Shown: positions 54,641 through 64,000 of the stretch, in pieces
Layout: each line of letters begins with the position of its first letter
Numbering within the stretch: position 1 is the stretch's first letter
From: Adiantum capillus-veneris
Taxonomy: Eukaryota > Streptophyta > Polypodiopsida > Polypodiales > Pteridaceae
NCBI GenBank assembly: GCA_014529385.2
Contig: CM043947.1
Coordinates: 122,360,391 to 122,424,390 of the forward strand
Direction: 5' to 3'
Length of the DNA stretch: 64,000 bases
Position numbers and translations under genes: made by a program
Notes under the pieces: model-generated
Database searches by the model: none
Seen by the model: the letters and a program-made list of their open reading frames with translations, nothing else
Told to the model about the DNA's origin: nothing

Positions 54641-55802
54641 TTCTAACAAGGGGCTAAGAGAAATCTTAAGCCCACAGAGAACAAGGACCTTAGAAACGAG
54701 CCTAAGGGGAAGGACCATGTCCAAAAGTCTCCCAAAAGGCAATGCCAACAGCAACAAAGGTAAGGACAAGGGAGTTTATAAAGTAAAAAATAAACTCTCT
54801 CCTGAAGAGCTAGAGCATTATCATAAACATAACCGTTGTTTTAAGTGTGGGGAGCAAGGGCATTCCTATCATGTTTGTCCCCACAAGAATACACGAAATG
54901 AGACTCCTAGAGCTACCTTGGTCAAAATCGAAGAAGTGGATGCTCACCACAAAGGATCTCCTCTATGCCATGCTTGGGAAAAGGTAAGAGAACATGATGC
55001 TTTCATTCTCTTTGACCCTATTTCTACTCACAATTTCATATCCATAGAGTTGGCCACCAAGCTACGCATCCAAGCCTATGAGATGGGAGATGTCCTACTT
55101 GTCGATGGTGCTTTCAAGGGGAAAGAAGCCTCAGTCACTCCCTTAATTGGGAAATTGAGGCTCCATGTCCAAAGCTATGTGGACAAGGAGGACTTCTTTA
55201 TCTCTCCTCTCAAGCACGAGGATGTAATCCTAGGGGCACCATGGTTTGATTGCATGGATGCCAATGTTAAATTCCCTGAAAGGCAAGTCTACTTTAGGTT
55301 CAAAGAAAAAGATATGTACATAGATGCTAAGGAGTTGGGTAACACCATACCCATTGTACATATGCAAACTTTCAATAAGTCAATAAAGAGCTCTATTTCC
55401 GCATACATGATTTTTGTTAAGGATTATCAAAATGAACCTAATGCTTTAGCAAAAGAAAATATAAACAATCACAAGGAATTAGAGTTATCCAATTTTCTCA
55501 AGGTATTTCAAGATGTTTTTATTGACGACATCCCTGAAAGGCAAGTCTACTTTAGGTTCAGAGAAAAAGATATGTACATAGATGCTAAGGAGTTGGGTAA
55601 CACCATACCCATTGTACATATGCAAGCTTTCAATAAGTCAATAAAGAGCTCTATTTCCGCATACATGATTTTTGTTAAGGATTCTCAAAATGAACCTAAT
55701 GCTTTAGCAAAAGAAAATATAAACAATCACAAGGAATTAGAGTTATCCAATTTTCTCAAGGTATTTCAAGATGTTTTTATTGACGACATCCCTACCTCCT
55801 AA
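54570..55802 (+). pseudogene. chromovirus-like zinc knuckle and protease, with in-frame tandem duplication
   Basis: A 410-codon open frame. Zinc knuckle CFKCGEQGHSYHVC at about residues 89-102. Protease region at about 145-250; the active site reads FDPISTHNFIS where D(S/T)GATHNFIS is usual, so the catalytic triad is damaged. 'VILGAPWF' marks the end of the protease. Residues 235-407 are two copies of an 86-residue unit (PERQVYFRF...FIDDI). The first ~30 residues are in the wrong frame for gag and are probably not native. Confidence 0.8.
55274..55789 (+). repeat. 258-bp in-frame tandem duplication within pol
   Basis: Unit 1 55274-55531, unit 2 55532-55789, with about 3 differences. 258 bp equals 86 codons, so the frame is kept. 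Confidence 0.93.
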
Positions 55803-55829
55803 ATGAGGCAATGATGACCATGCAATTGA

Positions 55830-57176
55830 ACTTCTTCTAGGAAGTTCACCACCTAATAAACCTCCTTATAGAGTTTCTCAATCTCAACAAGAGGAGATTA
55901 TGTGGCAAGTGCATGAGTTAGTTGAAAAGGGCATGGTTAGGCCTATCTCATCTCCATTTTGTTCACCAATGTTATTAGTGCAAAATAAAGACGGCACATA
56001 TCGTATGTGTGTCAACTATAGAGCACTAAATAGGATCACTATCAAAAATAGGTTTCCCGTTGTATGGGTAGAAGATCTATTTGATAAGCTACAAGGGTTG
56101 ACCTACTTCAGTAGGAATGACCTAAAAAGTGGCTACCATCAAATAAGGATAGTTGATCAAGACATTATGAAGATCGCATTTCGCACTAAGTTTGGTCTTT
56201 ACAAGTACATTGTCATGCCTTTTGGCTTGATCAATGCACCAGCCACATTTAACCACTTGATGGAGAAGTTGTTCAGGCCTCATTGAACCTTTACTGGAGT
56301 GTTCTTTGATGATATAATCGTCTACTCTAACTCACTACACGAACACAAGCAACATCTCCAGGTAATATTTCAAGTCTTACAAGAGAATAAACTCTATATT
56401 AATCGAAAGAAAAGTGAGATTTTCTTACAAGGTATTCAGTGTTTAGGTCACATTATCTCTTAAGATGGCATCCAAATGGATCCATCAAAGCTAGAGGTAA
56501 TAAAAGGATGGCCTAATCCAATAAATCTACATGAGCTAAGAGGCTTTATAGGTATGTGTGCATACTATAGACACTTCATAGAAAAGTTCTCACAAATTGC
56601 GGGACCATTACATGACCTAACAAAGAAAAATGTTAGGTATGCATGGTTTGCCAAGGAGAACCATGCTTTTGAAAAGCTTCAAGAAAAGCTTATCTCTCAA
56701 CCTGTGCTTACATTGCCGAATCTCTCAAAGCCATTTGAGGTCCAATGTGACGCTTGTGGTGTTTGCGTTGGAACTATTTTGCTCCAAGAAGGGCACGTCA
56801 CAGCCTATGAAAGTCGAAGGCTCGACCCTGTTGAGCAAGCTCTAGGCATATATGAAAAGGTACTCCTTGCAGTTCTACATGCCTTAGACTCATGGAAGTA
56901 CAATTTATTTGGGACTCCTTTGATTCTGCAGACGGATCACCAAAGCCTAAAGTACTTCATGATGCAGACCAAGCTCTTCGACAAACAAATGAGGTGGGCA
57001 AATTTCCTTTTGCAATTTCATTTTCATATTGCTCACATTGCCGGAAATCATAATCAAGTAGCTGATGCACTTTCAAGACGACCAAGAGTGAATGTGGTTT
57101 CCATAGCAACTCACAATGATCTATCTTCCATGATAGATGAGTACACTATTGATCCCAATTTTAGAGATGTGATTTC
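55830..57176 (+). pseudogene. chromovirus-like RT and RNase H
   Basis: RT with 'MCVNYRALNRITIKNRFP', 'DLKSGYHQIRI', 'MPFGLINAPATF' and catalytic FFDD (about 56305). Stops interrupt it at 56284 (TGA) and 56461 (TAA). RNase H follows with 'CDACGVCVGTILLQ', 'TDHQSLKYF' and 'NHNQVADALSRRP' (to about 57090), so its catalytic residues are kept. The homology stops at 57176, where copia sequence begins. Confidence 0.9.
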
Positions 57177-58215
57177 TATTGGAATTAGGGTTGCAAGAGA
57201 AATGCACACAGCTTGGAGAATACGAAGGAAGCTCTAGGCACACAATAGAGAGTGTGTTACTTAGTGCGCAAATAAATATAGATAGCCCTAGAGTGATTGG
57301 CATATATACAATACTCGGGGGGGGAAAACCTCCTAAGGAGGGAAAAAATGCCCCAGCGGTCCTAGTGTGTTCACACACATCACTACCACATGTATATGGT
57401 AACAAATCACCCCTGGAGTGATGTGGTGAACGAGAGCTAGCACATGAGTAAAGGGAAGTGCCATGCTTTGAGGACATGATCAGTCCACAAAGGGGAATAA
57501 GCCCAAAGCTTTGCGGAAAGCTTCAAGCTTCTCACGAGACAATGCCTTTGTGAAAAGATCTGCAAGGTTGTCCTGTGTTGGCACATAAGCCAGGCTGCTC
57601 TCTCTTGTTGAGAGCCTCTCCCTGACAATTGCCAATGCGCTCTAACTATCAGTGTAGATAGTGTTGGCAGTGTCGTGTCCAACACCCAAATCAGCCATAA
57701 GGTGTCTGAGCCATATACACTTGATCGTAGCTGTGGACTGCCATGTACTCAGCCTCACAACTCGAAGTGGCCACACTAGGTTGCTTCTTGCTCAACCAGG
57801 ATATACATGAACTGCCAAGCATGAAACAAAAACCACTTGTGGACACTCGCGTGTCAAAACAACCAGCCCAATATGAGTCCAAAAAAGCATGTAAGCCTAG
57901 CGGCAATGATCCCCCCTTGGGATAAAACAAGCCAAGATGTAAAGTGCCACTAAGGTAGGGAAAAATCCTCTTGACAGCCTGACAATGCTTAGACCCTGGG
58001 CTATGCATAAATCTGCTGACCTGTGAGACTGCAAACTAAATAGCTGGCCTCGTGTTGCATACATAAATGAGGCATCTAGCAGTAGTAGAGTGACATCTAC
58101 AGGATCACCACCATCATGTACACTCAATTTCAAACATGTTTCCATGGGAGTGGCAATAGGTTTGCAATCCTCAAGTCCAAACTTACATAGCAATGTCTCT
58201 ATGTAACTTTTCTGA
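57177..58215 (-). mobile_element. 3' fragment of a third copia copy
   Basis: Minus strand. LTR 57177-57404 (first base pair TG reads TA on the plus strand) followed by the end of Pol (RNase H and the C-terminal RT part, corresponding to 5013-5890). It breaks off at 'cttttctga', within RT. A gap of about 55 bp against the complete copy lies near 57628, and there are frameshifts. It interrupts the chromovirus-like pol exactly between RNase H and the integrase C-terminus. Confidence 0.92.
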
Positions 58216-58600
58216 TCCCTGCTACTTAAGGTACACAAGAAGATCTTTGTTGCAGATGAGTATAGCCGAGACCTACAAGAATGTTTCCAAAAGATTAAGG
58301 ATGCTATCTCTATCTCAAAGCAAAGGCAAAAGGCTACTGCTAATAAGCACAAAAGAGCTCAAGCCTTTAAACAAAATGATTGGGTCTTGCTTAAGTTTCC
58401 CAAGGCTCGACTAAGGCACACAACGGGCAATAAGTTTCCCAAGGCTCGACTAAGGTACACAACGGGCAAGAATCTTACGAGACACCAAAAGTACTATGCT
58501 AAACTAGCAAAAAGGTACTATGGTCCCTTTCATATTATTAGACCAATCAATGAGATGGCCTATCAGCTCCAGTTTCCGAGTCATTGGCTCATAATAACTA
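58216..58600 (+). pseudogene. chromovirus-like integrase C-terminal end
   Basis: The translation gives 'ATANKHKRAQAFKQNDWVLLKFPKARL', then 'KLAKRYYGPFHIIRPINEMAYQLQFPSHW', the typical GPF/Y module after the integrase core. The segment 'FPKARLR(H/Y)TTGK' is present twice in tandem (58397-58468). The catalytic core is missing, and the sequence stops before the usual 'FHVSLLK'. Confidence 0.8.
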
Positions 58601-58618
58601 ATATCTAATTCTCCTAAA

Positions 58619-59667
58619 TGATTTTCTCATGTTAAACTGATCATTTAATATGGGGAAGTACTAGGGGAGAAAAAGCTAGAATATTGGTAAGGCCGAAAAA
58701 CTGGTCTCAATAGGGAACCAAAGGAGGGAAAATAGGGATCCAAAGAGGGACCATCTGCAAAAAAGCAATGTACATGAATGGTGCTTCAAAGACCTTACGG
58801 TTTAGCCCATAAAGACTTCCAAAAAGCTTAAGTTCCAAAATTAAATGAAATGCCCAGTGGTCAAGCCTTAGGGAAATTTGGATGCTTGTGGGAAGACTCA
58901 AAAGTCTTCCCACATCCCTATCAAGGAGGAGACGAGCCATTTTTGTAGGGGATGAGAGAGAAACTCACACACACGCTCAAGGCTTCCCTTTACACAAAGG
59001 GCATAGTGAACACATGTCAGGTTCCTAACCCAATTGCCCCCAAGGTGCATTCAAATCCTATTGGATGGCCATAGAGATGGACCAATGAGAATTACGCTAG
59101 AGTAAATTTAGTCTAATTTATTTAAAAACATTTGATAAAAGAACCAATAGAAATTTAGCTCTCTAGAAGACTATTGGACAGTCTACCAAGGGGTCCAATG
59201 AGCATTCAGCAGCCCAATGGCTTGCCTGATTCCTATTGGCTAAAAGACTAAGAGGTCCAATGAGAGTTTAATTGAATTATTTAAATATCTAAAGCTCTTA
59301 CTAAAGGGGAAAGAGGGACACTTTTCACAAGGCTCTCCATGCGACCTCTTATTTCCTATTGGCTAAGCTTCGCATGAGCCAATAAGAGGCCAGCAAGAGG
59401 AAATAGCAAGAGGGGTCGACCAAGAGAGAGAGAGAGAGAGGGGGCTGAATTTTTCAAGGCATTATCACACACACACTCACACAAGAGTATGTGTGAAGTA
59501 ATTTATACTATCTCCTTCTCAAGCTTTAATGGAAATCTCATTATCTACTCCAAGCTTGTGAGAAGGGAGGCCTACACCAACAACTCTTGGCTTTGTGATG
59601 CAAATCCAACCAAGAGCCAAGCTTCAATGCATGCTCATCTCCTCTACCATGCTAATTACTAAGCTAT
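58619..59667 (+). repeat. 3' LTR of the chromovirus-like element, truncated
   Basis: Matches 51248-52450 with about 5 percent differences and only one copy of the CCAAT-rich unit. It ends abruptly at about 59667; the last ~500 bp of the LTR are absent. Confidence 0.85.
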
Positions 59668-59731
59668 GTCCCTTTGAGGTATCCCTGGCCGTGGTCCTTT
59701 CATAGGTGCTTTTTGCATGTTATTCATCATT

Positions 59732-60290
59732 TCATTCCCTTTTGAACATGTCTTCTATGGTTGTAAGCGGTGTTGCAGCAGTCGTTCCCACTTGTGCTGG
59801 TTTAATGGATGCTTTTTTCTTGCTTAGATTATCCTTAGGGACATCTTCTTCATTGAAAATATCACGATTGTCTCCTAAGTCAATAGCATCTGACACACAC
59901 TCTTCTAGGGTCATATGTTTCTTGCTATACAATATAGCATGAAGTTCTTTGTTTAGCAGTCCCTCTAGAAACAATGATACTAGTCTTTCTTCTGCAGGTA
60001 TTTCTAGTTTTGGGCATCTTGCAATGTATTTTTTCATTCTAGTTGCAGAATCCCTAATAGACTCACCTTGTTTCTATTTGAAGCTATAGATCTGAGATAC
60101 CGTATTATGTTTGATCCCCGTTTTGGAACATGAAACTACAAATCCTTGAGCTAATGTATCTAAGTCCATAATTGACCTTGGTGGAATGTTTTGGAACCAT
60201 GTGAGTGCTTTTCCTTCTAATGTCATTCCAAATCCCTCAAATTGAGTATGGAAATCAAATATGCATTCATTAGGAAATTTCGGAGGTCAT
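59732..60290 (-). pseudogene. retrotransposon gag fragment, minus strand
   Basis: The minus-strand translation gives 'FEGFGMTLEGKALTWFQNIPPRSI', then after one stop 'ESIRDSATRMKKYIARCPKLEIPAEERLVSLFLEGLLNKELHAILY', a retrotransposon gag domain related to the host element gag. No LTR or PBS of this element is visible. It ends at about 59732, next to the cut edge of the chromovirus LTR. Confidence 0.7.
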
Positions 60291-60465
60291 TTGGAGGGCC
60301 TTCTAAGAAAATGTATTTTTTGCACTCTCTCTAGAAAAAATGGCAAATAAAAGAGCTGGGTCTTTCATAGTAAAAGTTCAAAAAGTGTACTTTAAGTAGA
60401 TTCCTTACTCTTCTGAACATTCGTTCGTAGTGATTGAGGGATAATCCTCTTTTCAGTTGCATTGA

Positions 60466-63316
60466 ATGAACCTCGTCAATATGGAGGGAATGAGGCTAAC
60501 ATGGAGGGACGAAGGCGCAGCCGCTATTCACTTTCCATTAAACCTGCACATTTGGCTAATGGCCCACTCCTCAAATGGCACAAATGTTACCCAGAAACGA
60601 GCCAAATATCACCTTCACATTGATTTGGAAAATGAGTACCAACCATTGATTAAGCGCAGTAAAACAAACACACATATACCTCCCGCTTCCATAGACACGC
60701 TCAGAGCTCAGGGAGCTAAACACATAGATATCTGGACGAGAGGCTCTCTCTACCCTAAGAATCCAATGACTAATGCGTCTCCACCGTTTGTCAATCCTAC
60801 AAGCTTATTGACCTTTGCTGGTGATGGAGAAAAGGGCCTTCTGGGTTATTGTAAATCTCTTACAAGAGAAGCTGAAACTTACAAGAGCATTCTCCAAGCT
60901 CAACAATGTGAGATTGTTCGCCTTTCACATTTACATTCTACAGATCAGGTTACCATTTTGCAACATAAAACAGAGGTACAAGAACTGAAAGGAAAGGTGC
61001 GAAGTTCTCAAATGAAGGACACCATCTTGGGTGGTCGTATCCGAAAGAAGAAATTGCGCAATCTTGAAACATTGCAGGTTGCATCAGGAGGTCTCAAGAA
61101 AAGAATCCAAGCATTAAGGTGATGCTTCTTGGTTGGCTACATTGTCTTAGTCAAGTAATCTTTTTGTTTTTTCTTGTTATGCATTGTTTTCATGTGCCTA
61201 AATAGTGTTAGTGAAGCAAATTTTCTGTTATTTACTTATGCATTGTCTTCATGTAGAGATTCAATCTATCCTGACAAGGAAAACATTGACCCCAAAGACA
61301 ATATAGGAAAGACATTGAAGCCACTTATAAGTAGAATCCTGGCAGCAGATATCGTACATGACAAGAATTTTAAGGTCCTACAACGAAATGTAGTGGACCG
61401 CTTTATTTCAGAGAACTCAGTGCCTGCAAAAGAGATACAAGGCACACTTGATTCACTTGGTGTAAGCAAAAGAGGATATTCGGCTATCCAAAAGTTTGTC
61501 TCATCCATCTTTGTTAGGAAGGGTATAAAATCCAAACTTCTACCATCAACCTCAAGTGTTTGGAAAGAGAGGCTTCAGCTTAACGAGGCACAGGGAGACT
61601 ATCTTGGACAACCCTTTCATATTAAAGCAACTTACAGTGGCCATGGAGCAAACATGGCATATGATGAGTTCAACAATATTTTTATGGACCTGCGGATATT
61701 AGAGAAGAGAATGGTGGAGTTTTACAACATCACATTTGAAGAGTCACGTGGGGTATTACATTTTGTGTTAAAACTGGATGAGTGTGAGCTTGTTAAAGAG
61801 AAAAAGCTAGAGCGTGTTACTATTACTTTAATGAATAGAGCCCTCTCAAAGTGTCCCAATGATGATCCTTTATATTTTAGTGTTCAATCAGAATCTAACA
61901 TATGGTGGCTTGGTGCGTTTGAGATAAGCGAGATTCTCAGGTAAGCTCAAATGTTCACATCTACTTAAGTCTCATTTATTTTGTGTTGCAGGTAAAGAAA
62001 GAAGATCATGAGATTCTATATTGGGTGTTCCATCGAACTAATATTCCGGAGGTGATTGATCGACAGACTAACCAGGGAGAGGTACTACGTCTAGATGGAA
62101 GGGGAGACTTTCAAGTTCAGTGGCATCTTGCAGGTGACCTCAAAACATTAAAGTGCATGTATAATTGTGGAATGGGTGCAATGGCAAAGTCGCCGTGTTT
62201 GTTCTGCATGGAGCCTGAAAAGGTCATGGACCCAAAGTGGTGGAGAAAAGCTCCAACACGTCAGATTGAGGATCCTGCTTTTCGACCGGTTTTGAAAATA
62301 CCACTTGTGAATGTCCACATTTGTACAATGCATGTCCTTTGTAGAATTGTGGAGAAATTGGTCTACTTATACATCGGGTTTGCTTGGAAGATTAAGAACT
62401 CCGCAGAACGACAAGTAGCCCTGCAGTGCTTAGAAATGGTACTGTCAGATATGGGGCTTCATGGTGGTAATGTGAAAATCCAGCAGGATGAAAAGAGATC
62501 AACTGCTGAGAAGGATGTCCCATGCAAACCATCCATCGGTGGGGTGAAGTCACAGAGGTTTTTATCTAAGCCCCAAGGTACAAGAGATCCGAAGCTAACA
62601 AAACATGGAAAAATATATAACACATCTTATGTTAGCAAGGTAGAGTATCAGATCTGGAAAAAGCTACATATTGCAGTCAAAGACCACGAACCAACTAGTC
62701 GTAACGCGAAGGCTGAGGTTTGGCGATCAATAGACATCCTATTTTTGATGTGCGACAAAGATGACTGGTCACAAGGTGATATGAACAAGTTCAAGGAAAA
62801 TCTCAACCTTCTGAAAAAATCATTCAAGACAGCATGGACAGACACCCAGATTACTCACTACATGGTATTATCATGTATTTCTTTCTCTCTTATGTGCAAA
62901 TATGTGACTGTAAAACATTCTAACTAATCTGTTTTCATATCCAGCACATCATCTTCAATCATTTACCATATTTTATACAAAAGTATGGGAACCCGGCAAT
63001 ATGGAATACCCAAGGGATGGAAAAGTCTCATTACATGGCGAGAAATGCTTATTTCAGGCACACACGACATGGTGGCTCTCGAATCAAGGCTAACAGTTTG
63101 AGAGAACTATTTGAATGGTTCTATCGTAGAATCATTCATCGAATGCAGGCAAAAGAAGTCTTGGCAAATTCAACAACAGCACAAGCCATCAGACATTTAC
63201 AACAACAAAAAGTTAAAAGATCAATGGCATACAACAACTCCGGAGCTCGTGAAAGTCAACAAAGGTGGAGAGAGACAATGGTGTATGTGAATCAAAAGTG
63301 GAGAAAGATACTCTGA
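60466..63316 (+). CDS. unrecognised four-exon gene, transposase-like
   Basis: Exons: 60466-61118, 61257-61940, 61992-62864 and 62945-63316, with GT-AG introns. Junctions 1 (phase 2, AG|A) and 3 (phase 0) join in frame. Junction 2 does not: exon 2 ends in phase 2 and exon 3 opens in phase 0, so either the splice differs or one base was lost. About 860 residues. Exon 1 ends in a coiled-coil-like stretch. Exon 3 has 'AGDLKTLKCMYNCGMG', 'CLFCM' and 'VHICTMHVLCRIVEKLV'. Exon 4 has 'QGMEKSHYMARNAYFRHTRHGG'. The spaced D, CXXC, H/H and E residues suggest a DDE-type transposase with a zinc insertion, but I do not recognise the family. A good acceptor (TTTTCAG) at about 60450-60456 leaves room for an upstream exon. 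Confidence 0.6.
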
Positions 63317-63379
63317 GTGGATGACATTGTACAAAATTTATGTAATACATGATCTTATACAATTGCTACTTGAAGTGTA

Positions 63380-63770
63380 TCAAGATTTTGAAGGTTCAAT
63401 TTTGTTTTTTGGCACGTCACCCTTGTAACGAATCATGAGATGTTTGCCATACTCTAAAAGTTCATCTGGGTTTTCTCTACCAAGAGCTAGTGCCATTGCT
63501 GTGTAGGTGTAGTAATACGCTGCCCGACCACCTGTATAGCCCGGGCAGTAACCAAAACAATCTCTAGCAAACACTTTGTCCACAAGAATGACTTTATCTG
63601 CACTTTTGGGCAGCACCGGTCCACCCAAGAAGCGTGATAGTGTCTTGAATGTGTAAGTTGCTATTGAACCCTCTTGTGACATGGAATTGTGAAAAACTAC
63701 TATCGGCGACTCGCAAAGCTTTGAAAGGTACTGCGCTAGGGCCGCATCCCTTCCTCGATACTCTCAAGTC
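63380..63770 (-). CDS. unrecognised reading frame, convergent with the four-exon gene
   Basis: The minus strand is open from about 63770 to the stop at 63380. The first ATG gives 100 residues from 63682, but gene-like sequence continues upstream ('LCESPIVVFHNS'), so this may be the last exon of a longer gene. It contains 'FLGGPVLPKSADKVILVDKV', 'CFGYCPGYTGGRAAYYYTYTAMALALG' and 'GDVPKNKIEP'. I do not recognise it. It ends 63 bp from the end of the four-exon gene, tail to tail, so the two could belong to one transposon or be neighbours. Confidence 0.45.
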
Positions 63771-63834
63771 CGGTGCCGAAGGAAGTCATCCTTGTCAGCA
63801 ATCCAAGACTGCACATACCATGTCAGAAGTGACA

Positions 63835-63837
<3 letters not shown>

Positions 63838-63923
<86 letters not shown>
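63838..63923. repeat. (AG)n microsatellite
   Basis: About 43 AG units with one AA interruption near 63890. Confidence 0.96.
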
Positions 63924-63925
<2 letters not shown>

Positions 63926-64000
63926 ACCATGAAGCTCTCATCCTGCAGAAAGAGGTTTTCTTGCCACAGGTCTACAGATGTAGTTGACCCCTGACCTGAA

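Larger units (their letters stand above)
51248..59667 (+). mobile_element. decayed chromovirus-like Ty3/gypsy element
   Basis: It has a 5' LTR, PBS, gag, protease, RT-RNase H, the C-terminal end of integrase and a shortened 3' LTR, all on the plus strand. Single RNase H and the RT sequence ('GMVRPISSPFCSPMLLVQNKDGTYRMCVNYRALN') fit chromoviruses, but the region that would carry a chromodomain is missing. A copia fragment (57177-58215) replaces most of integrase. Confidence 0.85.

Overview
This is a repeat-dense nuclear window from a land plant. The evidence is Ty1/copia and Ty3/gypsy LTR retrotransposons of plant type, a copia primer-binding site matching plant initiator tRNA-Met, gypsy elements with a second RNase H (the Tat lineage, known from plants), many long microsatellites, and one intron-containing gene at the right end. 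I cannot name the species; a large, repeat-rich genome such as that of a fern, lycophyte or gymnosperm would fit. I see no rRNA, tRNA or CRISPR.

Layout. 597-4405: a rearranged gypsy remnant whose LTR arms point in opposite directions, with antisense integrase joined to sense gag-protease. 4786-9963: a young, complete copia element on the minus strand (227-bp LTRs with 2 differences, TSD ATAGG, open Gag-Pol). 9969-17017: a decayed Tat-like gypsy pol on the plus strand with its PPT and 3' LTR. 17018-21470: mostly non-coding, with microsatellites. About 21475-50614: an old plus-strand gag-protease element ('host element') with tRNA-Asp-type PBS at 28754. It has been hit by three later insertions: a Tat-like gag-protease element on the minus strand (21893-28642) in its 5' LTR, a foldback element (30845-31370), and a complete Tat element on the minus strand (32367-44655) in its gag. 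50615-51055: the 5' end of a second copia copy. 51248-59667: a decayed chromovirus-like gypsy with two LTRs, into which a copia 3' fragment (57177-58215) is set. 59732-60290: an antisense gag fragment. 60466-63316: an unrecognised four-exon gene, convergent with a minus-strand reading frame at 63380-63770.

Most interesting. The Tat element at 32367-44655 has LTRs of 2659 bp in which I found no difference, and open gag and pol. Between its PBS and gag it carries four extra tightly packed reading frames: two related ~70-aa proteins followed by two related larger proteins (181 and 152 aa) that share an F-box-like 'RRLPH' segment. A ~72-aa protein of the first family lies in the same place in the non-autonomous element at 21893-28642. 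I know of no description of this accessory cassette. How it is expressed and what it does is inference.
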